6,140 nucleotides of DNA from an uncultured Bacteroidales bacterium. GTDB taxonomy: Bacteria; Bacteroidota; Bacteroidia; Bacteroidales; Bacteroidaceae. Location: contig CALCYA010000110.1 in the NCBI GenBank assembly GCA_937906165.1, positions 1 to 6,140 on the forward strand, read 5' to 3'. Of this stretch, positions 1-6,140 are shown piece after piece; the first letter of the stretch is position 1; every line of letters begins with the position of its first letter. The notes below the pieces were generated by a model. It was not told the origin of the DNA. It worked only from the letters and a program-made list of their open reading frames with translations, and ran no database searches. Position numbers and translations under genes: made by a program.

Positions 1-146
1 GTGCAATAATTTTGCATTGTGCTCATAAAAATCCACACCTTTTTGCTACTGAACCGAGAAAAGGTTTAGAGCCCCTAATGGGCGCTTAAAAACGCTTAAA
101 TTCAATTAGGAGGGTGCAACTTCCTCTCACCCTTAACCTACAAACA
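1..146. other. AT-rich non-coding left edge
   Basis: No coding region is supported here. It lies downstream of the stop codon of the minus-strand flavoprotein gene and runs off the window. It holds an imperfect inverted repeat (TGCAA at 2-6, TTGCA at 12-16), a GCCC/GGGC mini-hairpin at 71-83 and a CCTAAT/ATTAGG pair (74-79 and 105-110). It also holds a motif (76-92) that recurs near the right edge. Read from the minus strand, the 71-114 pairing could be a weak end-of-operon structure, but no U-run follows it directly, so I do not call a terminator. Confidence 0.5.
76..92 (+). repeat. Left copy of a 17-bp motif shared by both window ends
   Basis: The sequence TAATGGGCGCTTAAAAA matches 16 of 17 bases of the direct copy at 6071-6087. 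The sub-motif CGCTTAAA occurs again immediately after it (93-100). The copies lie outside the five genes, one on each side. It could be a dispersed intergenic repeat or chance similarity in AT-rich DNA; the two copies alone do not decide. Confidence 0.35.
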
Positions 147-1745
147 TCAAACATTCATCACATACTCCTTTGCAGCTATTGCGCAACGCTCGCCGTCGAC
201 CGCAGCCGAGACTATACCGCCGGCATAGCCTGCACCCTCGCCACAAGGGAAGAGTCCTCCAACGGTCACATGTTGCAAAGTATCATTGTCGCGCACGATA
301 CGCACGGGCGAAGAGGTACGTGTCTCTACACCTATCATGGTAGCATCGCTTGTCAGGAAGCCACGCGACATGCGTCCGAACTGCTCGAAACCGCGCTGCA
401 GGCGCGAAGAGACGAACCTGGGCATCCAGAAGTGCAACGGCGAGGAGATGAGCCCTGGAGCGTATGAGCTATGCGGGAGATCGTAGCTGAGCTTACCACG
501 CACAAAATCGGTCATGCGCTGTGCTGGAGCAGTCTGCTTGCGGTTACCCATGACCCAACAGATATGTTCCAGCTGCTCCTGAAAGTTCATCACACGCAAC
601 GGGGAGTCATCGGGCACGGGAAGTATATCCTCACAATCTATTTTCATATCGGGATGCAGCACATCCTCGGGGTTTATCTGCACAACCATTCCCGAGTTGC
701 TCCATTTGCCGCCGCGGTGAGAAGGCGACATTCCGTTGACAAGCAACTCGCCTGCCGCCGATGCCGAAGGCACCACCACTCCACCGGGACACATACAGAA
801 GCTGTAGACACCGCGTCCGTCGACCTGTGTCGTGAAACTGTACTCTGCTGCCGGAAGATACTTGCCGCGTCCATTGGGCGAGTGGTACTGTATGCGGTCA
901 ATGAGTTCCGAAGGGTGTTCAAGGCGCACTCCAACAGCAAAGCCCTTTGCCTCAAGAGCTATGCCCCCGGCATGCAGGGAGCGGTAGACATCCTTCGCCG
1001 AATGACCGGTAGCGAGAATAACAGCAGGCGCAAGTATCTCTCCTTTGTCGGTACGTATTCCGCACACCCGGTTGTCCTTGATGAGCAGTTCCTCCATGCG
1101 TGTCTCGAAACGCACCTCACCGCCACACTCTATTATGCGGTTGCGGATGTTCTCGATGATACGCGGCAGTTTGTCGGTACCTATGTGAGGATGGGCGTCG
1201 GCAAGTATCGTGGGACTCGCTCCATGCTGGCAGAAGATATTCAGCACGCCCTCTATGCTACCACGCTTCTTGCTGCGTGTGTAGAGTTTGCCGTCGGAAT
1301 ATGCTCCGGCACCGCCCTCGCCGAAGCAGTAGTTCGACTCAGGATTCACCTTGTGCGTACGGGATATCTGCGCAAGGTCAAGTTTTCGTGCGCGCACATC
1401 ACGGCCACGCTCCACAACGATGGGACGGATACCGTTCTCAATGAGCTTGAGCGCTGCAAAGAGACCAGCAGGACCGGCGCCCACCACAATGACAGGCTGC
1501 CTACCCTCGACATTGCCATACTCACGGCTTACAAACTCATCCATCTGCGGCATCTCATTGACAAAGACACGCACGGTAAGGTTCATATATATTATGCGCT
1601 GACGGGCATCGATGCTGCGACGCAGCACGCGCACCGCCGTAATGGTGCGTTCATCCATGCCCTTCTCACGGGCGATATAACGCTTGAGCGACTGCTCATT
1701 GGCAGCCTCGTGCGGCTGCACTCTTATCTGAAATTCGTGTACCAT
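147..1745 (-). CDS. FAD-dependent oxidoreductase, COG2509-type
   Basis: This 532-residue flavoprotein resembles the NAD(P)/FAD-dependent dehydrogenases grouped in COG2509, and its length is usual for them. What can be seen: an N-terminal domain of about 80 residues before the nucleotide-binding fold; the dinucleotide-binding loop GAGPAG at 89-94 with an acidic VVERG strand end at 110-114; a glycine-rich segment FGEGGAGAYSDGKL at 141-154; an ILATGHS motif at 243-249; and a C-terminal FAD-contact region (GVETRTSSPVRIVR at 472-485, then a GLFPCGEGAGYAGG stretch at 497-510). There is no signal peptide or membrane segment, so it should be cytosolic. The substrate is not known for this family and cannot be read from the sequence. 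The ATG at 1745 is supported because the N-terminal domain begins there; no Shine-Dalgarno is visible. It is the last gene of the probable minus-strand cluster, 65 bp after radA, and no Bacteroidetes-type promoter was seen in that gap. Confidence 0.88.
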   Translation of the reverse strand: MVHEFQIRVQPHEAANEQSLKRYIAREKGMDERTITAVRVLRRSIDARQRIIYMNLTVRVFVNEMPQMDEFVSREYGNVEGRQPVIVVGAGPAGLFAALKLIENGIRPIVVERGRDVRARKLDLAQISRTHKVNPESNYCFGEGGAGAYSDGKLYTRSKKRGSIEGVLNIFCQHGASPTILADAHPHIGTDKLPRIIENIRNRIIECGGEVRFETRMEELLIKDNRVCGIRTDKGEILAPAVILATGHSAKDVYRSLHAGGIALEAKGFAVGVRLEHPSELIDRIQYHSPNGRGKYLPAAEYSFTTQVDGRGVYSFCMCPGGVVVPSASAAGELLVNGMSPSHRGGKWSNSGMVVQINPEDVLHPDMKIDCEDILPVPDDSPLRVMNFQEQLEHICWVMGNRKQTAPAQRMTDFVRGKLSYDLPHSSYAPGLISSPLHFWMPRFVSSRLQRGFEQFGRMSRGFLTSDATMIGVETRTSSPVRIVRDNDTLQHVTVGGLFPCGEGAGYAGGIVSAAVDGERCAIAAKEYVMNV

Positions 1746-1810
1746 ACTATTAAACGGAAAGCGGAAACGTGAAAACGGACCTGCATTTCACATTTCAGTT
1801 CCAAAAAAAC
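1746..1810. other. 65-bp spacer between radA and the flavoprotein gene
   Basis: This is the longest gap inside the minus-strand cluster. I looked on the minus strand for TAnnTTTG and for a terminator hairpin and found neither. Read-through from radA is therefore the simplest reading, although an unrecognised promoter cannot be excluded. Confidence 0.4.
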
Positions 1811-3178
1811 TCATCCGAATATCAGGCGGAAGGCCTCTTCTACCTTGCTCACAGGGAGCACCTCAATGCCGAAGCGCGCTGTATCAAGGCGTTTGGTATT
1901 GCTCTTGGGGACAACAATCTGCTTGAATCCCAGCTTAGCAGCCTCGGCAATACGTTGCTCAATGCGGTTCACGGGGCGTATCTCACCCGAGAGGCCCACC
2001 TCGCCTGCCATACATATTGTAGGTTCAATCTCAACATCCATATTGCTTGAGAGGATTGCACTGATTACCGACAGGTCTATTGCCGGGTCGTTGACACGCA
2101 GGCCTCCTGCAATGTTCAGGTAGACATCCTTCTGCGCGAGCTTGAAGCCTACACGTTTCTCAAGCACAGCAAGCAGCATATTCATACGGCGTATGTCAAA
2201 ACCTGTTGCAGAGCGCTGAGGCGTCCCGTATGCCGCTGTGCTCACGAGCGCCTGTGTCTCAATGAGAAACGGACTCACACCCTCGATTGCCGAGGCTATG
2301 GCCACACCGCTCATACCGAAATGACGGTCGCTCAACAGCAGTTCCGACGGATTGGTGACCTGCCTGAGCCCCTCGCGGCGCATCTCATAGATACCCAGCT
2401 CGGCAGTGCTGCCGAAGCGGTTCTTTATCGAGCGCAGCACACGGTAAATATGATGCTGGTCACCCTCGAACTGTATGACCACATCCACTATGTGCTCCAG
2501 AATCTTAGGGCCTGCAATAGCTCCGTCCTTTGTTATGTGACCGATGAGGATTACAGGGACATTGTTCTCCTTTGCGAACTTCAGAAGCATTGCAGTGCAC
2601 TCGCGCACCTGCGACATGCTGCCGGGTGACGAATCCACAGCCTCGCTGCACATAGTCTGTATAGAATCGACGACAAGCAGTTCGGGAGCCACATTCTTTA
2701 TATGTGTGAACACCGTCTCAAGAGAGGTCTCGCATACTATATGGCAGTTGCCACGCTCGTGCGTTATGCGGTCGGCACGCAGCTTTATCTGCTGCACGCT
2801 CTCCTCGCCCGACACATAAAGCACCCTGCGCGAGGGCATACCCAGGATTGTCTGCAACACGAGTGTCGACTTTCCGATGCCAGGCTCACCGCCCAACAGC
2901 ACAAGAGAGCCCGGTACAAGGCCACCGCCCAGCACGCGGTTCAGTTCGGCATCGCCCAGGTCAATGCGTGGCAGGGCATCGGTAGCCACATCATCAATGA
3001 GCACCGGCTGCGACAAAAGACGGTCGGCCTGCTGTGACACTCCGCGCGAGGCAGGAGTATTCCTTACAACCTTCTCGACAAAGCTGTTCCACGCGCCGCA
3101 CGAAGGGCATTTACCGGCCCATTTAGGTGACTCGTAACCGCAGCTGTTACACAAGAATATACTTTTTTCCTTTGCCAT
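1811..3178 (-). CDS. radA: DNA repair protein RadA
   Basis: RadA (Sms) is a RecA-related ATPase that acts on branched recombination intermediates and promotes branch migration or DNA unwinding during homologous recombination and repair in the cytoplasm. At 455 residues it has the family's usual length. Domains in order: an N-terminal C4 zinc finger (Cys10, Cys13, Cys24, Cys27); a RecA-type ATPase with Walker A GEPGIGKST at 97-105 and Walker B LLVVD ending at Asp171; the RadA signature KNRFG at 252-256; and a C-terminal Lon-protease-like domain with GEVGLSGEIRPV at 392-403. That domain is a DNA-interaction and assembly module in RadA, and protease activity is not expected. All key motifs are intact. 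The ATG at 3178 places the zinc finger at the expected distance from the N terminus. It lies 12 bp downstream of the CPBP protease gene, which suggests co-transcription. Confidence 0.97.
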   Translation of the reverse strand: MAKEKSIFLCNSCGYESPKWAGKCPSCGAWNSFVEKVVRNTPASRGVSQQADRLLSQPVLIDDVATDALPRIDLGDAELNRVLGGGLVPGSLVLLGGEPGIGKSTLVLQTILGMPSRRVLYVSGEESVQQIKLRADRITHERGNCHIVCETSLETVFTHIKNVAPELLVVDSIQTMCSEAVDSSPGSMSQVRECTAMLLKFAKENNVPVILIGHITKDGAIAGPKILEHIVDVVIQFEGDQHHIYRVLRSIKNRFGSTAELGIYEMRREGLRQVTNPSELLLSDRHFGMSGVAIASAIEGVSPFLIETQALVSTAAYGTPQRSATGFDIRRMNMLLAVLEKRVGFKLAQKDVYLNIAGGLRVNDPAIDLSVISAILSSNMDVEIEPTICMAGEVGLSGEIRPVNRIEQRIAEAAKLGFKQIVVPKSNTKRLDTARFGIEVLPVSKVEEAFRLIFG

Positions 3179-3190
3179 ATCAATTGGTAA

Positions 3191-3811
3191 TTACATTATG
3201 GGGAACCATATGAACACAGCCACGTCCCATAGTGCATGTGATATTATGATGGCCGCGAATCTCTCGGGGAACAGGCGATAGAGCAAGCCCCACGCAAAGC
3301 CCGCCACAAGGGCGGCCATAGTGAGCATGAAGTTGAATGACCCAGCGTGCACAAGTGCATAGATGGCTGTAGTGACGACAAAGCCTGCATTTGCGTTCCA
3401 ACGCTCCGTGAGGCTCTGCTGCACATATCCGCGCCAGAAAATCTCCTCGGCAGGGCCTATGAGGAAGAGCATCAGCAGAGTGAGCAACAGCGGTGACTCA
3501 CCCTCCTTCATTCCGTATATCGTATCGACTTGCGGACGTGCAAAGTCGAACATCAGCTGCGACAGCTTGTCGCCCACCCAGAAGACACCCCACAGTGCGA
3601 CGGCAATGAGCACGCCCCACATGATGTTCGCCGGGGTTATACGCACCCTGCGCCACCAACCCGGGCGGAAGAGTGTCGCGAACAGGGAGAGCACGCATGC
3701 CGATGCGGTCATCATCCACCAGAAATTGACGTGCGGGGCTGTCCACGGACTGAACATTATGGTCCACAGCACAAAGGCAAGCACTATTGTAAAGACGAGT
3801 CTCTTCATCAT
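3191..3811 (-). CDS. CPBP family intramembrane metalloprotease
   Basis: This 206-residue integral membrane protein belongs to the CPBP (CAAX protease and bacteriocin-processing, 'Abi') family of intramembrane glutamic/metallo-proteases. All three family motifs are visible: EEIFWR at 122-127 (the EExxxR motif), YALVH ending in His155, and HALWD at 192-196 (HxxxD/N). About six to seven hydrophobic segments can be traced, roughly at 5-22, 28-48, 62-84, 106-122, 143-156, 160-180 and 185-203, so it should sit in the inner membrane. The start codon overlaps the menA stop codon (ATGA, 3811-3808), which argues for translational coupling. A second ATG follows directly (residue 2), so either Met could initiate. 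The substrate is unknown. Bacterial relatives have been linked to bacteriocin immunity or peptide processing, but nothing nearby suggests a bacteriocin locus. Confidence 0.9.
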   Translation of the reverse strand: MMKRLVFTIVLAFVLWTIMFSPWTAPHVNFWWMMTASACVLSLFATLFRPGWWRRVRITPANIMWGVLIAVALWGVFWVGDKLSQLMFDFARPQVDTIYGMKEGESPLLLTLLMLFLIGPAEEIFWRGYVQQSLTERWNANAGFVVTTAIYALVHAGSFNFMLTMAALVAGFAWGLLYRLFPERFAAIIISHALWDVAVFIWFPIM

Positions 3812-4704
3812 AGCAGCTTATCTACAAAGAACGACACTGTAAACAGCAAGCTGAAAATAAGCTGCAGCTGGGCAGTCTTCTCGTCAACGCCCCTGAGAGC
3901 CTCGATACCCTCGGCCGGGAAGCGCATTGCAGCACTCGCATTATCGGCAGCAGGCTTCAAGGCCACGAGCACCAGCAACGACCACCATGGGAAGATACCC
4001 ACAGCTGCGGCAACAGCCACCCATACAAAAGGCAGCAGCACCTCGATGCAGTATACTACGGCAGACGCCTTAGCGCCAATGAGCATGGCAAAGGTGTGTA
4101 TACCGGCACGTCCGTCGTGTTCGATGTCACGGCTGTTGTTCACGTGCAGTATGCCCACTGTAATTAGACCTATCGGCAAGGTGAGCCACAGCACTGATGT
4201 GTGGAAGCAGCCTGTAGCCACGTATGATGTTCCCAGAATCGGCAACAGCGAGAAGGTGAGGAAGATATCCACATCACCCAACGCGTGATATTTCAGCCAA
4301 GGATAAAGCACTATAAGCAGACATCCCGCCAGGCCAAGATAGAGTGTGGGTAGGCCTGTACAAAGCAGCAATGCGATACCCGAAAGCACCGAGACGGCAA
4401 GCAACCCCATGGCAAGGGCCTTTATCTCGGAAGCCTTGAACTCGCCGCTTGTGATTGAGACGCCTCCGATGGTGTCATCGCGGTCAACCCCTTTCTTGTA
4501 GTCGAAATAGTCGCTCCAGCAGTTAGCCGCAGCATGAAAGAGGACTACATTGACAAGTGTCCATATACCTACCGCCCAATCTACCGGTACCCCTTGCCAG
4601 AAGAGAAAGGCAAGCGCAACGGTTATGGGCATTGCCGAAGCTGGGAACGACCAGGGACGTGTTGCAAAGAACCACGCCTTGAGACTATGAGTTTTCTTCT
4701 CCAT
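3808..4704 (-). CDS. menA: 1,4-dihydroxy-2-naphthoate polyprenyltransferase (UbiA family)
   Basis: MenA joins a polyprenyl diphosphate tail to 1,4-dihydroxy-2-naphthoate, giving demethylmenaquinone, the membrane step of menaquinone (vitamin K2) synthesis. This 298-residue protein has the length and multi-pass hydrophobic pattern of the UbiA superfamily. It has both aspartate-rich sites that bind the Mg-diphosphate: N61-xxx-D65-xx-D68-xxxxx-D74 (within NCWSDYFDYKKGVD) and NNSRDIEHD at 189-197. The second site, followed by the GIHTFAMLIG stretch at 201-210, fits the MenA pattern better than UbiA, CyoE or chlorophyll-synthase types, so I favour menA; another UbiA-type role is possible. The ATG at 4704 is preceded by an AT-rich leader without Shine-Dalgarno. 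It is the first gene of the minus-strand cluster and has a good Bacteroidetes promoter about 50 bp upstream. Confidence 0.85.
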   Translation of the reverse strand: MEKKTHSLKAWFFATRPWSFPASAMPITVALAFLFWQGVPVDWAVGIWTLVNVVLFHAAANCWSDYFDYKKGVDRDDTIGGVSITSGEFKASEIKALAMGLLAVSVLSGIALLLCTGLPTLYLGLAGCLLIVLYPWLKYHALGDVDIFLTFSLLPILGTSYVATGCFHTSVLWLTLPIGLITVGILHVNNSRDIEHDGRAGIHTFAMLIGAKASAVVYCIEVLLPFVWVAVAAAVGIFPWWSLLVLVALKPAADNASAAMRFPAEGIEALRGVDEKTAQLQLIFSLLFTVSFFVDKLL

Positions 4705-4757
4705 AATATTGTTCAGTTAAATTATAATTATATTATATCATTTAGGTTTATATCGTA

Positions 4758-4791
4758 CAAAGATAATCATTATTCCATATTTTACAGCAAA
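4758..4791 (-). promoter_or_regulatory. Bacteroidetes-type promoter for the menA cluster
   Basis: On the minus strand the -7 element TATCTTTG (4765-4758) is an exact match to TAnnTTTG. A TTTG (4791-4788) lies 22 bp upstream as the -33 element, a spacing slightly longer than I recall as typical. Transcription would begin near 4750-4753, giving an AT-rich leader of about 50 nt before the menA ATG. It could serve the whole four-gene cluster. Confidence 0.65.
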
Positions 4792-4859
4792 GAGACAGTC
4801 CCTATTTTGCCCGGCGCACGACACTTAAAAGTTAGCAGAAGAAATTTATTGCGGAACAA

Positions 4860-4889
4860 TTGTTATTTCAATATTAAGTTGTACATTCG
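4860..4889 (+). promoter_or_regulatory. Possible promoter for the 334-residue protein gene
   Basis: TTG at 4860-4862 and TACATTCG at 4882-4889 are 19 bp apart. The second matches TAnnTTTG at all but one defined base. Initiation would be near 4895, leaving a leader of under 30 nt before the ATG at 4923. The match is imperfect and the region is AT-rich, so this is a candidate only. Confidence 0.35.
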
Positions 4890-4922
4890 TAACAGCCGGA
4901 CACAATACGGCAACATACAGCC

Positions 4923-5927
4923 ATGAAACAGTACACCGACATATCAAGCATATACCAGGGAACATCACTGTCGTTTTTTCTCATTGAGGGAGAGGGCGAC
5001 AAGGCGCTGAACCGCTACATACGCGGACACCAGAAGAGCATCGAGAAGCATCTGGCACAGCGCGGTGTCCGTTACGCAGCATTCAACATCGTGCACAGTT
5101 CGCTGTTCGGCTCACGCTCGCTGAAAAATCTCGTCTTGCGCCAGTGCCCCACATTAGACAAGGAAGAGCTCAACGTCCGTGTGAAGGAGATCAGGGACAA
5201 ATTCAAGAAAGAGGCAAAGAGCCGCCTGATGTACATATTTGGGGTAACTCCTACAGCAGACGGCAGATACAGTGCAGAAATTCTGTGTGAGGACGACTTC
5301 GACCGCGATGGTGATTACCTGACTACATTGTACAAATTCCTTGACAATGTGGTACGTTGCGACATCGCACGTTACAGCAACGACACCTCTATTGACAACA
5401 AATTCAGGATACCACAAGGGGAGAACGAGGAAGACCTGCCACAGTGGGACAACAGCGAATTCTTGGGATGCGACCTTCTTGCCGACAACCTCTCTTGCGG
5501 ACATTGCGACACAGTCAGCCCTATCCGCTTCGACAACAGGTTCAACATCACCCTGCCACTCTATCCGCAGATAAGCATAAAGTTGGAACCTTTGCCAAAA
5601 GCATTGTACATACTGTTCCTTCAGCACCCCGAGGGCATAGTGCTCAAGGATATCCAGGATTACGAGAGCGAGCTCAAGAACATTTACAGCGCAGTATCAG
5701 GGCGCAAGAACCCGACCGTGGTCAACCGTATGTTTAAAGCCTTGACCGACCCCTGCAGCAACCCGCTGCACAAAAACCTGTCGATTATAAGGAAATGCTT
5801 CTTGAGCAAATTGAGATTCGACATTGCCAGCAACTACATCCCTACCCACGGCCGCACAAAAGCACACAACATTCCCATTGACAGCAAGCTCATAGAACTG
5901 CCGGAAATCATTAAAGAACAGGGATAA
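4923..5927 (+). CDS. Hypothetical protein, Bacteroidales-type, unknown function
   Basis: I cannot assign a function to this 334-residue protein. It has no signal peptide or membrane segment, so it is probably cytoplasmic. The N-terminal part (1-145) is mixed alpha/beta by eye, with a highly charged, probably helical stretch at 78-101. A central part carries acidic residues and three cysteines close together (Cys183 and C192-G-H-C195), a possible but incomplete metal site. The C-terminal part (about 218-325) begins with LEPLPKALYILFLQHPEGIV at 221-240, followed by a KDIQDYESELKNIY stretch at 242-255. From memory, this arrangement recurs in otherwise unrelated hypothetical proteins of Bacteroidetes, where it looks like a small helical, perhaps winged-helix, module; I could not verify this. 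The ATG at 4923 has no Shine-Dalgarno but follows a plausible promoter. The gene is transcribed away from the menA cluster and is followed at once by a heptamer repeat array. Codon use does not look alien, and the frame is intact. Confidence 0.8.
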   Translation: MKQYTDISSIYQGTSLSFFLIEGEGDKALNRYIRGHQKSIEKHLAQRGVRYAAFNIVHSSLFGSRSLKNLVLRQCPTLDKEELNVRVKEIRDKFKKEAKSRLMYIFGVTPTADGRYSAEILCEDDFDRDGDYLTTLYKFLDNVVRCDIARYSNDTSIDNKFRIPQGENEEDLPQWDNSEFLGCDLLADNLSCGHCDTVSPIRFDNRFNITLPLYPQISIKLEPLPKALYILFLQHPEGIVLKDIQDYESELKNIYSAVSGRKNPTVVNRMFKALTDPCSNPLHKNLSIIRKCFLSKLRFDIASNYIPTHGRTKAHNIPIDSKLIELPEIIKEQG

Positions 5928-5929
5928 TT

Positions 5930-5985
5930 GTTTAAGGTTTAAGGTTCAAAGTTGAAAGTTGAAAGATGAAAGATGAAAGTTGAAC
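5930..5985 (+). repeat. Degenerate 7-bp tandem repeat array, eight units
   Basis: Eight consecutive heptamers can be read without a gap: GTTTAAG, GTTTAAG, GTTCAAA, GTTGAAA, GTTGAAA, GATGAAA, GATGAAA, GTTGAAC. Units come in neighbouring identical pairs, and adjacent types differ by one or two bases, as expected when an array grows by local duplication and then drifts. It begins two bases after the stop codon of the 334-residue protein gene, so it would lie in that gene's 3' untranslated region. The function is unknown. Confidence 0.85.
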
Positions 5986-6040
5986 AGTTAACGAGTGAGG
6001 TTAGGGGGGATAAGGTTTAACAATTTCGTCACATTACACA

Positions 6041-6054
6041 ATTAAACATTAAAC
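6041..6054 (-). repeat. Two heptamers in the opposite orientation
   Basis: ATTAAACATTAAAC is a perfect two-unit tandem. On the minus strand it reads GTTTAAT twice, which matches 12 of 14 bases of the first two units of the array (5930-5943). The two sets are therefore inverted relative to each other, about 100 bp apart, and GTTCAA follows at 6055-6060. A long-range fold-back of the transcript is possible but AT-rich and weak. Confidence 0.5.
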
Positions 6055-6070
6055 GTTCAAAACACCTTAT

Positions 6071-6087
6071 TAATTGGCGCTTAAAAA
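6071..6087 (+). repeat. Right copy of the 17-bp motif shared by both window ends
   Basis: The sequence TAATTGGCGCTTAAAAA differs by one base from 76-92. Downstream, AGCAAAAAG (6115-6123) is the exact reverse complement of 39-47 near the left edge. Together they suggest that both edges may hold members of a dispersed intergenic repeat, though one motif is direct and the other inverted, so it is not a simple terminal inverted repeat. Confidence 0.35.
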
Positions 6088-6140
6088 TGGCTCACCGGCA
6101 AAGTCTGGGGGCTAAGCAAAAAGTTGAGTGATTTAGGAAA

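Larger units (their letters stand above)
4705..4922. other. Divergent intergenic promoter region
   Basis: The 218 bp separate menA (leftward) from the unassigned gene (rightward). The half next to menA is very AT-rich. It contains a leftward promoter match at 4758-4791 and a weaker rightward one at 4860-4889. No small ORF, RNA gene or riboswitch could be supported. Confidence 0.7.
5928..6140. other. Repeat-rich non-coding right edge
   Basis: No gene is supported in these 213 bp. In order they hold a tandem heptamer array (5930-5985), a second TAAGGTTTAA (6011-6020, also at 5933-5942), two inverted heptamers (6041-6054) and the 17-bp end motif (6071-6087). The region then runs off the window. 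An ATG at 6087 opens only 14 codons before a stop. No hairpin with a U-run was found, so how the upstream gene's transcript ends is unclear. Confidence 0.6.

Noticed and set aside
7..14. TAATTTTG, an exact match to the Bacteroidetes -7 promoter element on the plus strand
   Set aside because: The -33 region lies outside the window, and a transcript from it would run antisense into the end of the flavoprotein gene. A single 8-bp match in AT-rich DNA is likely by chance.
71..114. Possible terminator for the minus-strand cluster
   Set aside because: Only a 4-bp GCCC/GGGC stem and a 6-bp CCTAAT/ATTAGG pair can be formed, and no U-run follows on the minus strand, so the call would not be supported.
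471..1772. A 433-codon open frame on the plus strand opposite the flavoprotein gene
   Set aside because: It is unusually long for an antisense frame, but its translation is low-complexity in feel, rich in His, Arg and Thr, and shows no recognisable motif. The opposite strand encodes an intact flavoprotein with all expected motifs, so this is a shadow frame.
3530..4288. A 252-codon plus-strand frame spanning the CPBP and menA genes
   Set aside because: It crosses the boundary of two well-supported minus-strand genes, has no motif and reads as a His/Thr/Ser-rich shadow.
4534..4926. A 130-codon plus-strand frame from the menA start region into the intergenic DNA
   Set aside because: Its first part is antisense to menA and the rest is AT-rich intergenic DNA. 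It overlaps the start of the next gene, and no homology or promoter supports it.
5930..6061. CRISPR array reading of the right-edge repeats
   Set aside because: The repeats are 7 bp, contiguous and without spacers, and no cas gene is nearby.
6087..6131. A 14-codon ORF starting in the right-end motif
   Set aside because: It is too short, has no ribosome-binding context or recognisable peptide, and lies in repeat-like DNA.

Overview
The window reads as a piece of a Bacteroidales chromosome (Bacteroides/Prevotella-like). The evidence is threefold. No gene start has a convincing Shine-Dalgarno sequence, and two starts have AT-rich leaders instead. A good match to the Bacteroidetes TAnnTTTG / TTTG promoter lies upstream of the menA-like gene. 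The proteins have the look of that group. The genus cannot be fixed from the sequence alone.

Layout: positions 1-146 are AT-rich and non-coding, with short repeat motifs. Positions 147-4704 hold four genes, all on the minus strand, probably one operon read right to left. In order of transcription they are a MenA/UbiA-type prenyltransferase (4704-3808), a CPBP (CAAX-like) membrane protease (3811-3191, sharing 4 bp with menA), the DNA repair ATPase RadA (3178-1811, 12 bp further on) and a large FAD-dependent oxidoreductase of the COG2509 type (1745-147, after a 65 bp gap). Positions 4705-4922 form a divergent promoter region. Positions 4923-5927 encode, on the plus strand, a 334-residue protein that I cannot assign to a named function. 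Positions 5928-6140 are non-coding and begin, two bases after that gene's stop codon, with a degenerate 7-bp tandem repeat array. They end with a motif that is also found near position 76.

Functionally, the four-gene cluster is mostly housekeeping: menaquinone synthesis, a membrane protease of unknown substrate, recombination repair, and a flavoprotein of unknown substrate. I see no shared pathway, so co-transcription may reflect convenience more than joint function. The accessory-looking part is the unassigned plus-strand gene and the repeat-rich DNA after it. I found no tRNA, rRNA, CRISPR array, transposase or clear rho-independent terminator. I did not find a convincing new system. The most open questions are the 334-residue protein and the repeats.
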